From Larix kaempferi (taxonomy: Eukaryota > Streptophyta > Pinopsida > Pinales > Pinaceae), in assembly GCA_027924585.1 (NCBI GenBank), contig BSBM01000372.1:32420001-32484000 (forward strand): a stretch of DNA of 64,000 nucleotides, read 5' to 3'. The notes beneath the pieces were generated by a model. The model was given only the letters and a program-made list of their open reading frames with translations, ran no database searches and was not told the DNA's origin. The translations under genes were made by a program, and so were the position numbers. Below, in pieces: positions 19,628 to 30,090 of the stretch. How positions within the stretch are numbered: the first letter of the stretch is position 1; each line of letters starts with the position of its first letter.

Positions 19628-20190
19628 TTGCCCCTTGTCCTCCATGAATTTCCTCCAAACTACTGTGAATACCTCCCTGTTTTTTATGGAGACTTCGAAA
19701 TCGTTACTGCTGAGAAGCATATTCAAGGCTTTGAACATTTTCGGGACCTCTTTGAAGTAGAGTATGATGATGTTTATATGAGGGTTTTTGCCCAGTCCTT
19801 CCAAGGAAATGTGAAGAAATGGTTTAAGCACTTGCATCCTGAGTCTATTGACACATGGAGGGAGTTGTCTGATGTCTTTATGGAGTTTTGGGGTAGCAGA
19901 AGGCTAGGGGACCTAGTTCTTTCATATTTTTACTCCATCAGAAGGCGGGAAGAGAGACCATGTACAGCTTTAACAAGAGGTTCGAGGATTTCTATTATAA
20001 TATGCCAAAGTAAATTCATCCCCTGGAGAATGCTGCTAAGTTACACTATGCATCTATATTCCCTCCTAATCTATATCTTCTTCTCTTGGAGAGAAGATCT
20101 TATAATTTCTAGCACATGATCACTAATGCAGTGGAGGTGGAATACAATCTCAGAATGTCTAGAAGAGTCCCAAAGTAGGGAAACAAGGAT
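19628..20190 (+). pseudogene. gag: E4 gag, frameshifted
   Basis: The first ~92 codons from 19628 form a Ty3-type gag domain: FPPNYCEYLPVFYGD, GFEHFRDLFEVEYDDV, MRVFAQSFQGNVKKWF and IDTWRELSDVFMEFWG. After GSRR the frame shifts, and a second frame continues with ETMYSFNKRFEDFYYNMPK, a stop, and NAAKLHYASIFPPNLYLLLL to about 20190. No zinc knuckle was found. It is the only recognisable protein domain of E4. The start codon is uncertain, because the true start could lie upstream in a decayed frame. Confidence 0.7.
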
Positions 20191-21480
20191 AAGATGAGGG
20201 GGAGGTTAGAGTTCATATAAGGGGATGGGCATGGATGATCTGGGCTACTTTCCCATGGCAAGCAGAGAGATGGTCAGCTCAGTCATGCACGAGAAGAAGA
20301 TGATGCTGATGTGTTTGATGAAGGTCTCACTTTGCATTTGGAGAGTCTTGGGGTGCGAAGTCTTGAAGAAAGGTTTGGTCCACCCATATATGATGAATAC
20401 AGAGATGAGGAGGTCTAGGATTCTTAGATGTGGGTGACAAAAATGAGCATTCATGTAGTCAGTCTCAATACTATGGAAGACCCTCCAAGGAGGGAGACGC
20501 AACGTCAATTCCTAACTCCTTTATTGTAATCCTCGAGAATATCAAGCCTAAAGGTGGTGAAGCCTTGTTTCCCGAAGCTGAATCATTCGTTGAAATAAGG
20601 AGAATTCTTAAATCCATGAATGAATAAACCCTCGAGGCTCTGCATGAAGAACCTTTCCCTCATCTAGGGGAGGAAAGAGGAGCTTGTGATCAAGGAGTTC
20701 CTGGAGATCTCCAGGAGGCAAAATTTTCTTTTTGGATGGAGCCGAAGAAGAGTATGGAGTCCTTGAAGAAGTTCCTGGGCCCAGTGTATACTTTCAACAT
20801 GTTGACCAGATAACTAAGATGCTAGAAGGTGACCAGGGTGGCAATGTGATTTTTATAGAGGATTTTCAGACCTCAGAACCTGGTCTCGGGAAGAGAATCC
20901 TTTTCTTGATCCTTTTGAAATTAGGGTGAGTTTTATTTTGAAATGCTAGAACAGAACCAAATTTTTAATCCTGGGATTTTGAGAAGCCTAAGGAGTGACA
21001 TTATAAACGGCCCAGGTGTCGAAGTAGCCTCTCAAGCTGCAGAAGTTCAGCCACAACCAAGGGAGGTATATGAAGCTGGTTGGTTCAGCCTTGCTGAGTT
21101 GTGTCAGAGCCTATACACCGGTGAGATCCAGGTTTTATTCGAGGCTTACCACAGGTGTTCCATCCATATACTTGGTCTGAGCGACAAAAGGGACAAGCAA
21201 GCTAACTCCAGTCCCTCGAGAAAAAAATGGGCTAGACTACAAGCAAAGCTACAGTCCACTAGAGAACCAGAGGAGTGGCGGCTGAAGAAGATTCGCTTGG
21301 TCGAGGAAATAGAAAAGAAGTTCAGAGGGCATCATGTTTCATGTGACCCCACAGTGGACTATATGAAAAAGTTTTTTAGCTGGGTTAGGGGGGTTTTGTT
21401 TCCACCGAGAAGACCATCCCTGTCCCTAGTATTTTTTGCCACTGCATCCTTTCTGTCCAAATTTTGTTGAGTGCAGTGAG
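20190..21480 (+). other. E4 internal region downstream of gag; unknown ORF 20943-21470
   Basis: This region has short plus-strand frames only. The longest (20943-21470, 175 codons) includes AGWFSLAELCQSLYTGEIQV and a charged stretch around EPEEWRLKKIRLVEEIEKKF. I recognise no protease, RT or integrase motif. It may be the degraded end of the gag polyprotein. Confidence 0.35.
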
Positions 21481-21689
21481 AAAGTCTAATCAGGGTACCA
21501 GTTACTAGAATGGTTGCACTGGAATTTCCACATTAGGTGATATGGCAGCCATTTGAGTAACACTGGGTAGAATAGTCTGTACATAAATAAGCTCAATGTG
21601 ACGAGCACCTTTTAACATTTCCAGTTGTAGTAATAGGTTTCAGTTTTCAGTTTTCTTTCGGTCTTTAATAATAAAGGGCTACAGGTTGC

Positions 21690-21962
21690 GGATTTTGTGA
21701 TGAGATAGGCCGAATGGATAAGGCACTGGTCTACCAGGGGTTCTTTGCTACCTCACAAGGAGGGTAGCATCCCCAAGTTGGAGCCTGTTGTTAGCATCGG
21801 AATTGTGCTAAGTGCTTGGAAGGGATAAAACCCATTACATTAGCTAAAGGAAGCCCCAACTCTTAGTCCACACAACCTAGAAAGTTGAAACATTCAAAAC
21901 CCTGTGAAATGGACCTGATCCGAGGTGAGAAAAATTGATAAAACCAAAGGTTTTAATGGAAA
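21690..21962 (+). mobile_element. Possible SINE with tRNA-Arg-like head
   Basis: ATAGGCCGAATGGATAAGGC followed by ACTGGTCTACC matches the D-arm and anticodon-stem region of plant tRNA-Arg and contains an A-box (TAGGCCGAATGG). A weak B-box-like GTTGGAGCC lies about 75 bp on (21776-21784). A ~180-bp body follows and ends in TTTTAATGGAAAAA, directly against the right E4 LTR. Head, body and A-rich tail are what a tRNA-derived SINE looks like, but I see no target duplication. The alternative is E4 leader sequence or an LTR start at 21789 (TGTTAGCA). Confidence 0.35.
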
Positions 21963-24900
21963 AACCGAAGATCAAATTGATAAGGTTGCGCCTGCAGTGT
22001 ATAATAACACCTTTTGACGGCGTAGATCAAGAGCGGAGATGATCGACTGTCAAAGGCTTTCTTCGCAGAAAAAGGCCAAGGGTTGTTTGGGCGCAGGAGG
22101 AGCACTAATCGGCGGACGTGTTAAATTTTGATCGACGACAGATAGGGAAGATCGACGGTCCATATTTTGTTCGCGATACAACTTGCACGAAAAAGGACAT
22201 GATTCAAATTTGCAAAGTTTGGTTAAGGCTCCGCATCTTCTAACAGTTCAGATTTCACGAGGTGAAGATCTACGGCTGAGGATGACTTCGCAGATATTAC
22301 TTGTGCAGCAAACCGGTAGGTTCCAAATCTGTGAAGTTGGTATATGCAGCATTGTTCAACGGTTCGGATGAAAGCATGTTCAATATCTACGATCATGGTA
22401 TGATCACAAGTTTCAATAGATAAAAGGAATCTTCTCTGCAAGCTAATGAGTGCTAGATGGACGGAGGCCACCTCAGCGCCATCGTATGTTTGTCCACCCA
22501 CCATGAAGGGCTGGATTGGCACATTTTGACACTAGTACCGATTTTAGTCATCACACCGACTCATTCGAGGGTCCGGTCAACGAATCATGGCAAAATGATT
22601 GCTCAAGACTATCGTCATTGTCATGGTAGTTATAGGCATGGCTCCCATGGTGCATTGCTCATGTCCATATAGGAAGGTGGCGATCTCATCCAATCGGGCA
22701 TTTTTCAGTTGAGAGAAGGTTATGGAGAGTGGGCAGAGAGATGAGGTGGTGGTCGTGCCTGAGTGAATATGGTCTGAGGTGGAGGAGGAGCATGTTCCCT
22801 CCTCTCCAATAGCGTTAGACCATGTGGAAGAGAGCTTGGCTAGCGAACCTGAGGAACACGCTGGCCAACAGAGGTACAGGCAATTTTGATGTCGGTTGAA
22901 GAAGAAAGGGACCGGAGAAGACAAGTGGGACATTCATCAAGACATGGATATTATCAAATACTACATTGTCCCCACAGAAGTGATGACACCTCCTCCCGCA
23001 GCTGAAAGAACACCTGTGGATGACCCCCTAAAAGTAGAAGATTTTTTCGATCCACAGGGAAAAGTGAAGGCTCTAAAATGAGGTGGCAGTCCATTCGTGA
23101 CATTCCTGTTTTCCTTTCCCAGCAAATCTATCTTTGGCTAAGTGTATGGGCATCTTTCCTTCCATTTTGAGGAAAATTTAGGTATGTCTGTTTCCTGAAG
23201 CCAGGGCGGTCTGTACCCTACAAAGGACACCTGTATAGTCGGTCACGGCTTGTTTGATAGTCATCGTTGTCATTTTTGTAATTTGTTTTCAAGGGAGGAA
23301 AACTGAATTGCGTAGGTGGCAGCATAGTCGCAACATGTTTTGTAACTATTTTTGATGCTCGGTCCATGGCCGAGAGCCTATAAATAGCTATGTATTAGGA
23401 CCCTGGGGGATTGAGCTCTGTTTTGAATCATAGTCTTGAATAGAATTGCAGTGCCTATGGCAGGTATTTGGTAGAGATTCATGTGTTTCTTTACTTGTAG
23501 TTTGTTTTTTCTTTCTTCTTCATGTGATTGTACTTCCTGTTACACACTTACATTATGTTTTCTCTTTCATATATGAGATCAGTGTATAATAGCTTAGAAT
23601 TCTTTGAAACAAGCTCTGGTTATTATCTCAGATGTTCACTCAACATTGCCACTAAAGTTGATATCAAATTCATCTTTGCTGGGTGCTCGTATCAATGGTC
23701 TGTTCTTTCTTTCTTCTTTTATCACCAGAAAATAGCATTACAACGGCAATAGCGTAGCTACCTTGCCTATGTTTTGATATCCTATACTACAGTGCTTCTA
23801 TTCGATTTATGTGTTGTGTCTTGACTCCATCCCCCATGTCTCTCTTATGATTATCCTGCCTAACCTTAAATAATTTATCCCTTTGCAGAAATATGACCTT
23901 CTGAGCTTGTATTTTAATTGAATATCATTAGTATTGAAGGCTGGTGTGTTTTCTCATTGCCGACAACTTTGATTATTTCCAGTCTTTCATAGATTTAAGA
24001 GAGATCCCTCTCTAACTATGCTGGGTCAGTAGCATAAGTCTAAAGTGGTTTTGTTGTTACCCCACCTTTCTATGTTTGATGGACAATCCACCCGAGCGGA
24101 TGCGAGCCGGATCTCCCTAGCTCAATGTGAGTCTAGAACAAATAGTACAGATTATAAACCACTTTCCTAGATCTAGTTAAGGATCAAGTTATCGGATGTT
24201 TTACATTAAGTTTGCAGTCCCTTTTCCTGGATGTTGTTCCATGCCTCGCGGTCGTCAGATCTAAGCTGCAAGACCTGTCAAGATGCACAAAACAAGACAA
24301 ACAAGTAAAAGTATCTGAACGATAACAAATCTAAGTAAACAGTTAAGCAGGTAAACTACACAATATCATCAATCACAACAATATTGGTGGAAAGCGTTTA
24401 TATTACTGTAAATATAGGGAAAGTACATATAAAAGAACGATTACAACCGAGGCTTAACGTAGCAATCCTTCACCATCCAAGCCAATGCCATATCCTCCCA
24501 AGGAAGTGTGAGTCTCTCAATGGATGAGTATAGATCTCTCCAAGATGATTTCACCAACATGTAGACACTATAGACTTCCTCCCTTTGGAGAGAGATAGAG
24601 CTTCATTTATATAGGACTAAGTGGATAGGGTATGGATAGGGTAGGTTGAGATATGGTAGGAGAGAGATAGGGGATCCTTCCAAGAGGTTAGGAACCGAGT
24701 GCCAACTCTCCCAAAAGGTCAGGGATAAGGATCCATGTCAGCTGGCTTCAAGAATGGGCTCGAAGGAGCTATTTTTTTCCATTAACTGACATCGTCACAC
24801 CCTGCAAGAGAGAAAGATGCAACGTCACAGGTTGCATGAGTGTAGCCTGCGATGACCTCTCAAAACCTAGTGTAAATGGGTTATATCTCTTCCAGGCCAA

Positions 24901-25011
24901 TAACTTAGTTAAGGAAAATTTAGGGATGTATACACTAAATCTCGTGATGGTAGGATTTTAGGTGTAACATGCCCTCTCCCACATCCTAGGGGGTCATTTT
25001 GGGTGCTAACA
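21963..25011 (+). repeat. E4 right LTR, interrupted by E5
   Basis: It matches 16900-19078 along its length, begins at ACCGAAGATCAAATTG and ends GGGTGCTAACA at 25011. Positions 24073-24969 are an insertion absent from the left LTR. A ~35-bp stretch present in the left LTR near 18330-18365 is missing here near 23395. Confidence 0.75.
24073..24969 (-). mobile_element. E5: solo LTR inside the E4 right LTR
   Basis: An 897-bp block has TGTT...AACA ends, absent from the corresponding site in the left LTR. The minus strand has a TATA box CCTATATAAATG at about 24605-24616. There is no coding sequence, PBS or partner LTR. A clean target duplication is not visible, so boundaries may be off by a few bases. 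Confidence 0.55.
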
Positions 25012-26290
25012 CAACCAAGATATGATGGTACTAGACATGGGAATGACATACTAGGGAGGGGTAGTAGGGTCACAGAGTGGGAGGACACAAAATTCATTTT
25101 TCCAGAGTATGATGGCAAGGTTGACTTAACATCGTATGAAGCAGTCTTCTTGGGAAAGGGGATCATAGATTAAGGGATCAAGGACTGTGGATGCAATGGG
25201 GGGGAATCAGGGGGGGGCTGATGAGTCAGGAGACTCCAAGGGTGACACATCAAAGAATACTCTAAACAAAGGCGACCATACAGGGGATTTTTCCATAATG
25301 GTAGGAATAGATGTGATCTATTGGGGGCACCGAGAGGCACTGTTTAGGCCTTCTTCATGGTTTAAGGAGCTCAAAGAAATGATAGAAGTGTTCACTAAAG
25401 GATACCATCGTGTGGATTTGTATGAACCCAGGATGGTGAATGCTCGTGGATGCTTTCAATTTTAAGGAGTCTGAAAGCGATAAGAAGAATCTGAAATGGT
25501 GAGAAGGTACCATCATGTGCATTTATACGATCCAAGGACAGTGAATGCTCGTGGTCGCTTTCAATATTCGAGAGTATGAAAGCAATAAGAAGACTCCAAA
25601 GGGGTTATTTTTCGTGTGTTAGTACCCAAGGCCTGAAAAATCATAAAAGTATGCAATGGAGAACTCTCCTATCCGATGTGACTAGAGTATTTTTTTTCAT
25701 TATTAGTCTACCAAGTTCGAAAAAGGGTTAAACTTATACCAGATAGATGCCCTTTCAAATACTTTTAACGAGCATGAAAGGAATCAACATTTCTCAATGA
25801 TATTTTCATTCTTTAAGGAGTCAAAAAAGATATTAACAGAAACTCCCTAAGTTCATTTTTCGTAAAGGAACTGCTCAATCTGAAAAAGGGATAAAAGTGT
25901 ACCGAACATATGTAAAAGCAAAGAAAGGAGGAAGTGTTCAATCAAGGGAAAATATGAGAACCAAGACAGAAGGTGAGGGGGGAACACCAATGGGGTCTTC
26001 TTGCGGTTAGATGAATGGTGGAAAAATAACACAATAACTGCAGTATGGAAGGAGCAGAGGGCTCATGAATAGGATGCTATAGAAAAAATGGTCAAAGTGG
26101 TGCAAAAAATAACTACGTCCTCTGTGGAATGCAAATAGAGGTAGAAACAGGCATGGAAAATGCCTAAAAAGGATTAAGTGAGAGAAAGGAATTATATCAA
26201 GAATCATCACAGGCACGAAATTCTGAATCTTGCGGTGCAAGCGGCACAAAAAATGGAGTCCAAATGACTCCGGAATGATCAAAACAAAAA
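25012..26290. other. E6 3' non-coding region
   Basis: No coding frame or LTR signal is recognised. A ~105-bp tandem duplication is visible at 25400-25608 (units share GAATGCTCGTGG and CTTTCAAT). This would be the space between the antisense ORF and a missing 3' LTR. Confidence 0.4.
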
Positions 26291-26300
26291 GGGGGGGAAA

Positions 26301-26310
26301 TGGCTATAAA
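26301..26310 (+). promoter_or_regulatory. TATA box upstream of the E6 antisense ORF
   Basis: GGCTATAAATAGAAAGGG on the plus strand, about 550-650 bp before the antisense ORF. The position fits a separate promoter reading against gag-pol. Inference from motif and position only. Confidence 0.45.
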
Positions 26311-26554
26311 TAGAAAGGGAGCCCACCTCCACATGTCATTTTCACTATGCAAATTGGGAGAAGTGTGGAGGGGCCGAAAAGAGGAAATTCGGATTTCTCT
26401 CAATTTGTTTGGTGGAATCGAGTTTTGTGACTTGCAGGTAAGTCTTGAAGTGATTTTTGACGTTTTTCATGCTTTTTTGTTTGGATTTGGTCCTCTGGGG
26501 AGCCGTGGCAAGCGTGGTTAGGGAACCACTCCGTCAGAGCATTATTTTCGAGGG

Positions 26555-26790
26555 AAAAAGTGTTCCCAAGGAGCGGCTATGATCCGTATAGTCGCGCGGC
26601 TAGGGAATGACTATGGGCCATACAACCGCACTCTGGAGTGCATTTTTTTCTAAGAAAAGCGTGATCCAAGCGCGACTATGAGCCCGACAGGAGCGCTCAA
26701 GGAGCGTGTTTTTCAAAGGGAAAAGCATGCTCTAGGGTGCGCTTGAGGGGAAGAAAGACACACTTTGGAATGCGCTTTTTTCCCAAGAAT
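26555..26790 (+). repeat. ~32-33-bp palindromic tandem array near the antisense ORF
   Basis: About seven degenerate units with cores near 26564, 26597, 26629, 26663, 26695, 26729 and 26761. Most cores are short hairpins, such as GCACTCTGGAGTGC and CGCTCAAGGAGCG. The sequence is close to the array at 36880-37135 on the same strand. Confidence 0.65.
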
Positions 26791-26869
26791 CGTGGCATGG
26801 CCTTTGGGGGACAGGTTGTTGCTTTACACATTACTAATGAGGTATTTTTTCATGTGTGTGCAGGATGTA

Positions 26870-28240
26870 GAGAGTGAGTTGGCGAGAGCGAGAGCTTAGG
26901 AGGCTGTTGGATGACATCATGGATGATGATGATGTTTAGGATACTTTGGCCCGGTGTGGGTAACTAAGGTTTTCTAGGGTGACCCCGATGTGTTCAGAGA
27001 AGTTACTGCTGAACAAATTGGTAGAGTTATGGGATGTGGATGTGGGGGCATTCGTTATACAGGGGGAGCAGATAGAGGTATCGCTCACATATGTGTACTT
27101 TCTTATGGGGATCCCATGGTTGGGTATGATTGCAGACACGCAGCTGAGGAATCCCAGTGATGTCTTGATGGAGGATCTACTGGAGCAACATTTTTATGTG
27201 ACTTCCTATGTGTATGAAAATGCTATACTGATCTGCGATATAGAGAGTCTGGAGACGTAGGACATAGCGGCCTTGGTAGTGAGGATACTGGGGTCGAAGG
27301 TGCCCCACATGATCTCTGGGGGGAAGATGATGTTTGTTGAGTAGGATTTAGTAGGTACATACCTCGGTTGGGGACATATGTACTTGACAATGGTTCGGTG
27401 AAAGATGAACAAGGTGAGCCACACAGGAGGGGATTTTTGTTTCCTTCATTCCTATGCTCGTTCTTCTTTGAGCGAGTTCCAACGTTGAGACCGCACAGAG
27501 AAGTACATGATGATGGACCCACTGAGTCGAGGATGCGATGATGGGGTGAGATGATGACTCATGGTGGTGGGGGAATGGTGGGTCATTTATTCATTCGAGA
27601 GTTGTTTACACAGTGGTGGCAGCTGCTAATGGTGATCGAGGAATTCCCCTATGTAGGGATGGACTACAGGGGGATGCATAGCTACCACGACCTCCCGGGA
27701 AGGCATGGGGACCATATGGTGTGTATCTACTCACTTTACAGTATCATGTTGTTTCTAATTCATAGCATATGTGATAGCTATAGTATTTTTATGATACCAA
27801 GACTGATGATGTGCTTATGTGTGTAGATGTGGGGCTGCAGCCTTCAACAGGATACTGGGCGTGTAGGGTCCGAGTGGAGGGAGTGTATTCTCTTGGTCGT
27901 GGACAGCGTCCTCAATAGAGTGCTTCGACAAATTCAGAGACATTGCGTGTGGGTATTGACCGCCTAGTGGATGGAGTGGTTGATGATGGTTGGCATCATT
28001 TGGAACATGAGTTGAGTGGAGACCAGTGATGCGATGGCCATTGAGGTAGTGAGGGCCATGGCACGGGGTGATTCCCCTTATGACGATGAAGAGGAGGAGA
28101 ATGAGTCAAATGAGGAGTAGGAGGAGGAATAGGATGAGTAGGAGGAGGATGGGGAGAAGGAGAATGACGATGAGGATGAGGACAATGGAGATGACTCGGA
28201 TGACTAGGAGTTTGACTGAACTACCCCCTGATGTGATGAG
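26870..28240 (+). pseudogene. E6 antisense ORF, plant-mobile-domain-like, with acidic tail
   Basis: The plus strand opposes gag-pol. The best preserved segment is 26979-27260, with LLLNKLVELWDVDVGAFVI, VSLTYVYFLMGIPWLG and a run ending in ICDIESLET. The reading continues through stops past SKVPHMISGGKMMFVE (~27290-27340) and ends with a long Asp/Glu-rich run at about 28077-28210 that is repeatedly cut by TAG. An alpha-helical domain of the PMD (aminotransferase-like) type followed by an acidic tail is known from extra ORFs of some Tat elements. The assignment rests on overall pattern, not a strong motif. Its role in the element is unknown. Confidence 0.45.
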
Positions 28241-28350
28241 CATAGGAAATTTTTGTATTCAACGATTATTGTTATGATGAGGAAGCGGTTAGGGATCCTC
28301 AATGAATTGATGTTTATGTGATGATGTAAACTATGACATTTTGATGATGA

Positions 28351-28367
28351 TATATATATATATATAT
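28351..28367. repeat. (TA)n microsatellite
   Basis: Seventeen bases of alternating T and A in the spacer between the antisense ORF and the convergent pol end. Confidence 0.9.
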
Positions 28368-28543
28368 GCACGTGGATGCAATTTATGATGATGAGCCTTT
28401 TTTAGTTTTATGATGTTGTATGCCTATATGATGTATATGTTCATGTGAATGATATAATGATACATTTTTATGGTTTACTTCCTTATGTTGTGAATTAAAT
28501 GCCATTCTAGAATATTATTAACCATTTGATATGCAACACTATT

Positions 28544-28909
28544 CTAAATTTGCGGGACATGGATGAATGTAATGAACTCAAACTGTCTAATCAGTTGTTT
28601 TTTGTGCAGGAATTTTCTAAAAAGGAAATGATCCAGTTCCTGGTAAAATTTACTGAGTTGGGAGACAAGGAGCCGGGATTCAATAAAAACACCAAGGTGA
28701 CTAATTCCCAACTGGAGGGCAGCGGTCAAGAGACCGGTCACAACATCGTATTCAGGCTGGTTATTAGTGGAAACACCAATACACAATCCGTCGAGGTGGA
28801 TCAACTTGTGTGAGGGGGAATACAATACCCAAGCTGCTGAGGCGAGGTTTGGAGACCATCTACTTGCACCATCAAAAAAACCGACATAGAGCGTGTGGAC
28901 AAGATCCAT
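28544..28909 (-). pseudogene. E6 second RNase H (archaeal-type), downstream of integrase
   Basis: The minus frame shows VGFFDGASRWSPNLASAAWV, then GVSTNNQPEYDVVTGLLTAA, then LGVFIESRLLVSQLSKFYQ. These are the first (D of FDGAS), second (E of PEY) and third blocks of a plant/archaeal-type RNase H, the extra domain known in Tat elements. The third block has IES where GDS is normal, so a catalytic Asp appears replaced by Glu. It follows the integrase C-terminus at 28995-29200, so the order is RT-RH-IN-aRNH. The frame is about 120 codons, near the usual domain size, but it is detached from the rest of pol by frameshifts. Confidence 0.8.
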
Positions 28910-28994
28910 CTATGGTCACACAGGGAAGCAAAATATAAGGTTCTAGATGCAAAAAAGTGGAAAACAAAAAAGGAAACAAACTATGCAACAGGGA

Positions 28995-29846
28995 CTATTG
29001 GGTCCGGAAATATTTAAGGGAAAAATCATTTGAGATACAACCCATTGTGAGGGTTGGGAAAAGGGTGTCCTTTAGAATCGGTAAGGATGTATGCCCCCTT
29101 GCCGAGATAGGTTTGGACAATGTAGGGCCCTTTCCACATGGATTCGAACTTTCCTTTACCATGCTTTTCATGAGCTTGGTCATAAACAAGCACTAGGTCG
29201 CCCTCTTGGAAGCTGCGGGGATGGACGTGCTTGTCGTAATGGGATTCGGAGCGATGTTTGGAAGCCTAAATTATTTGTAAGGCCTCCCGTCGATCTTCAT
29301 CCACTTGTTCTAACAAGAGTAATATTTTCTCAAGAGGTGAGGTGTGTGGAAGAAGGTCAACGAGAATGTGTAAAGCGGATATTTGACACTCAATAGGGAG
29401 AACATACTCTACGTCGTGAACCAAATGGAAAGGGGTGAAACCCGTGCAGTCTTAATAGACATGCAGTAAGACCAAAGTGAAGAAAAAAGCATGTGATTCC
29501 AATTTGACTTGTTCTTGTCCATTTTTTGTTGGAGGATTGTCTTCAGAATCTTTTTGATAGACTCAACTTGGTCATTCCCCTATGGGTAGTAGGATGAGGC
29601 GTACTGGTTGTCAAAATTTAGGAAGGTGGAAAAATATTTCCAAACGGTGTATTTGAAATGTTTTCCATGGTCAGATACGATTTGTTTAGGGACTCCAAAT
29701 TGAGTAAGGACATGGTTAAAAAAGAAACATGTCGCGGTCTCGGCCCGACAGTTAAATGTGGGCATGGCCTTAGCCCATTTAGTGAAATAATCGACAACCA
29801 CAATGATGTATTTATGGCCACTTTCCGAGGGGGGGTTACACTCCAT
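28995..29846 (-). pseudogene. E6 integrase, broken
   Basis: Core fragment 29580-29846: MECNPPSESGHKYIIVVVDY, then KWAKAMPTFNC, GVPKQIVSDHGKHF and FDNQYASSYYP. The region that should carry the final catalytic Glu falls in 29200-29580, where frames are lost. The C-terminal domain is read in another frame at 28995-29200 (GDLVLVYDQAHEKHGKGKFE, MWKGPYIV, FPNPHNGLYLK). It catalyses insertion of element DNA when intact; here at least two frameshifts separate the pieces. Confidence 0.7.
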
Positions 29847-30090
29847 AAAATCAATGGCCCATTTACAAAAAGGGCCAATGGTGAATACTGGATGGAGAGG
29901 GGTAGGAGGGGTCCTAGCTTTGGGGGAAAAGAGTTGGTAATTTCGGAAATGTTTGACTACTATAATATAATCAGTAAAGAGGGTGGGCTAGAAATACCCA
30001 GCGCAGATGACCTTTTGGGAAGTTTCCCTTTGAGTTAAGTGGCCACCACAGGCTCTGCTATGATAGTCATTCATAACCTATTCAACCTCA

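Larger units (their letters stand above)
16900..25011 (+). mobile_element. E4: gag-only Ty3/gypsy element (TR-GAG-like), plus strand
   Basis: Two long direct repeats (16900-19078 and 21963-25011, the second enlarged by E5) enclose an internal region of about 2.9 kb. The right end of each LTR is GGGTGCTAACA, and after the left one comes a PBS. Only a gag domain is recognisable inside; there is no protease, RT or integrase. Known non-autonomous plant elements with this layout are called TR-GAG; placing this one there is inference. The LTRs are clearly diverged, with a ~35-bp deletion in the right copy near 23395, so it is much older than E2. Confidence 0.65.

Noticed and set aside
21700-21790. 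Functional tRNA-Arg gene
   Set aside because: Only the D-arm and anticodon-stem part match; there is no proper acceptor stem or T-arm.
28077-28277. Met/Arg-rich plus frame (69 codons)
   Set aside because: It is the wrong frame of the Asp/Glu-rich GAG/GAT run that ends the antisense PMD-like ORF.
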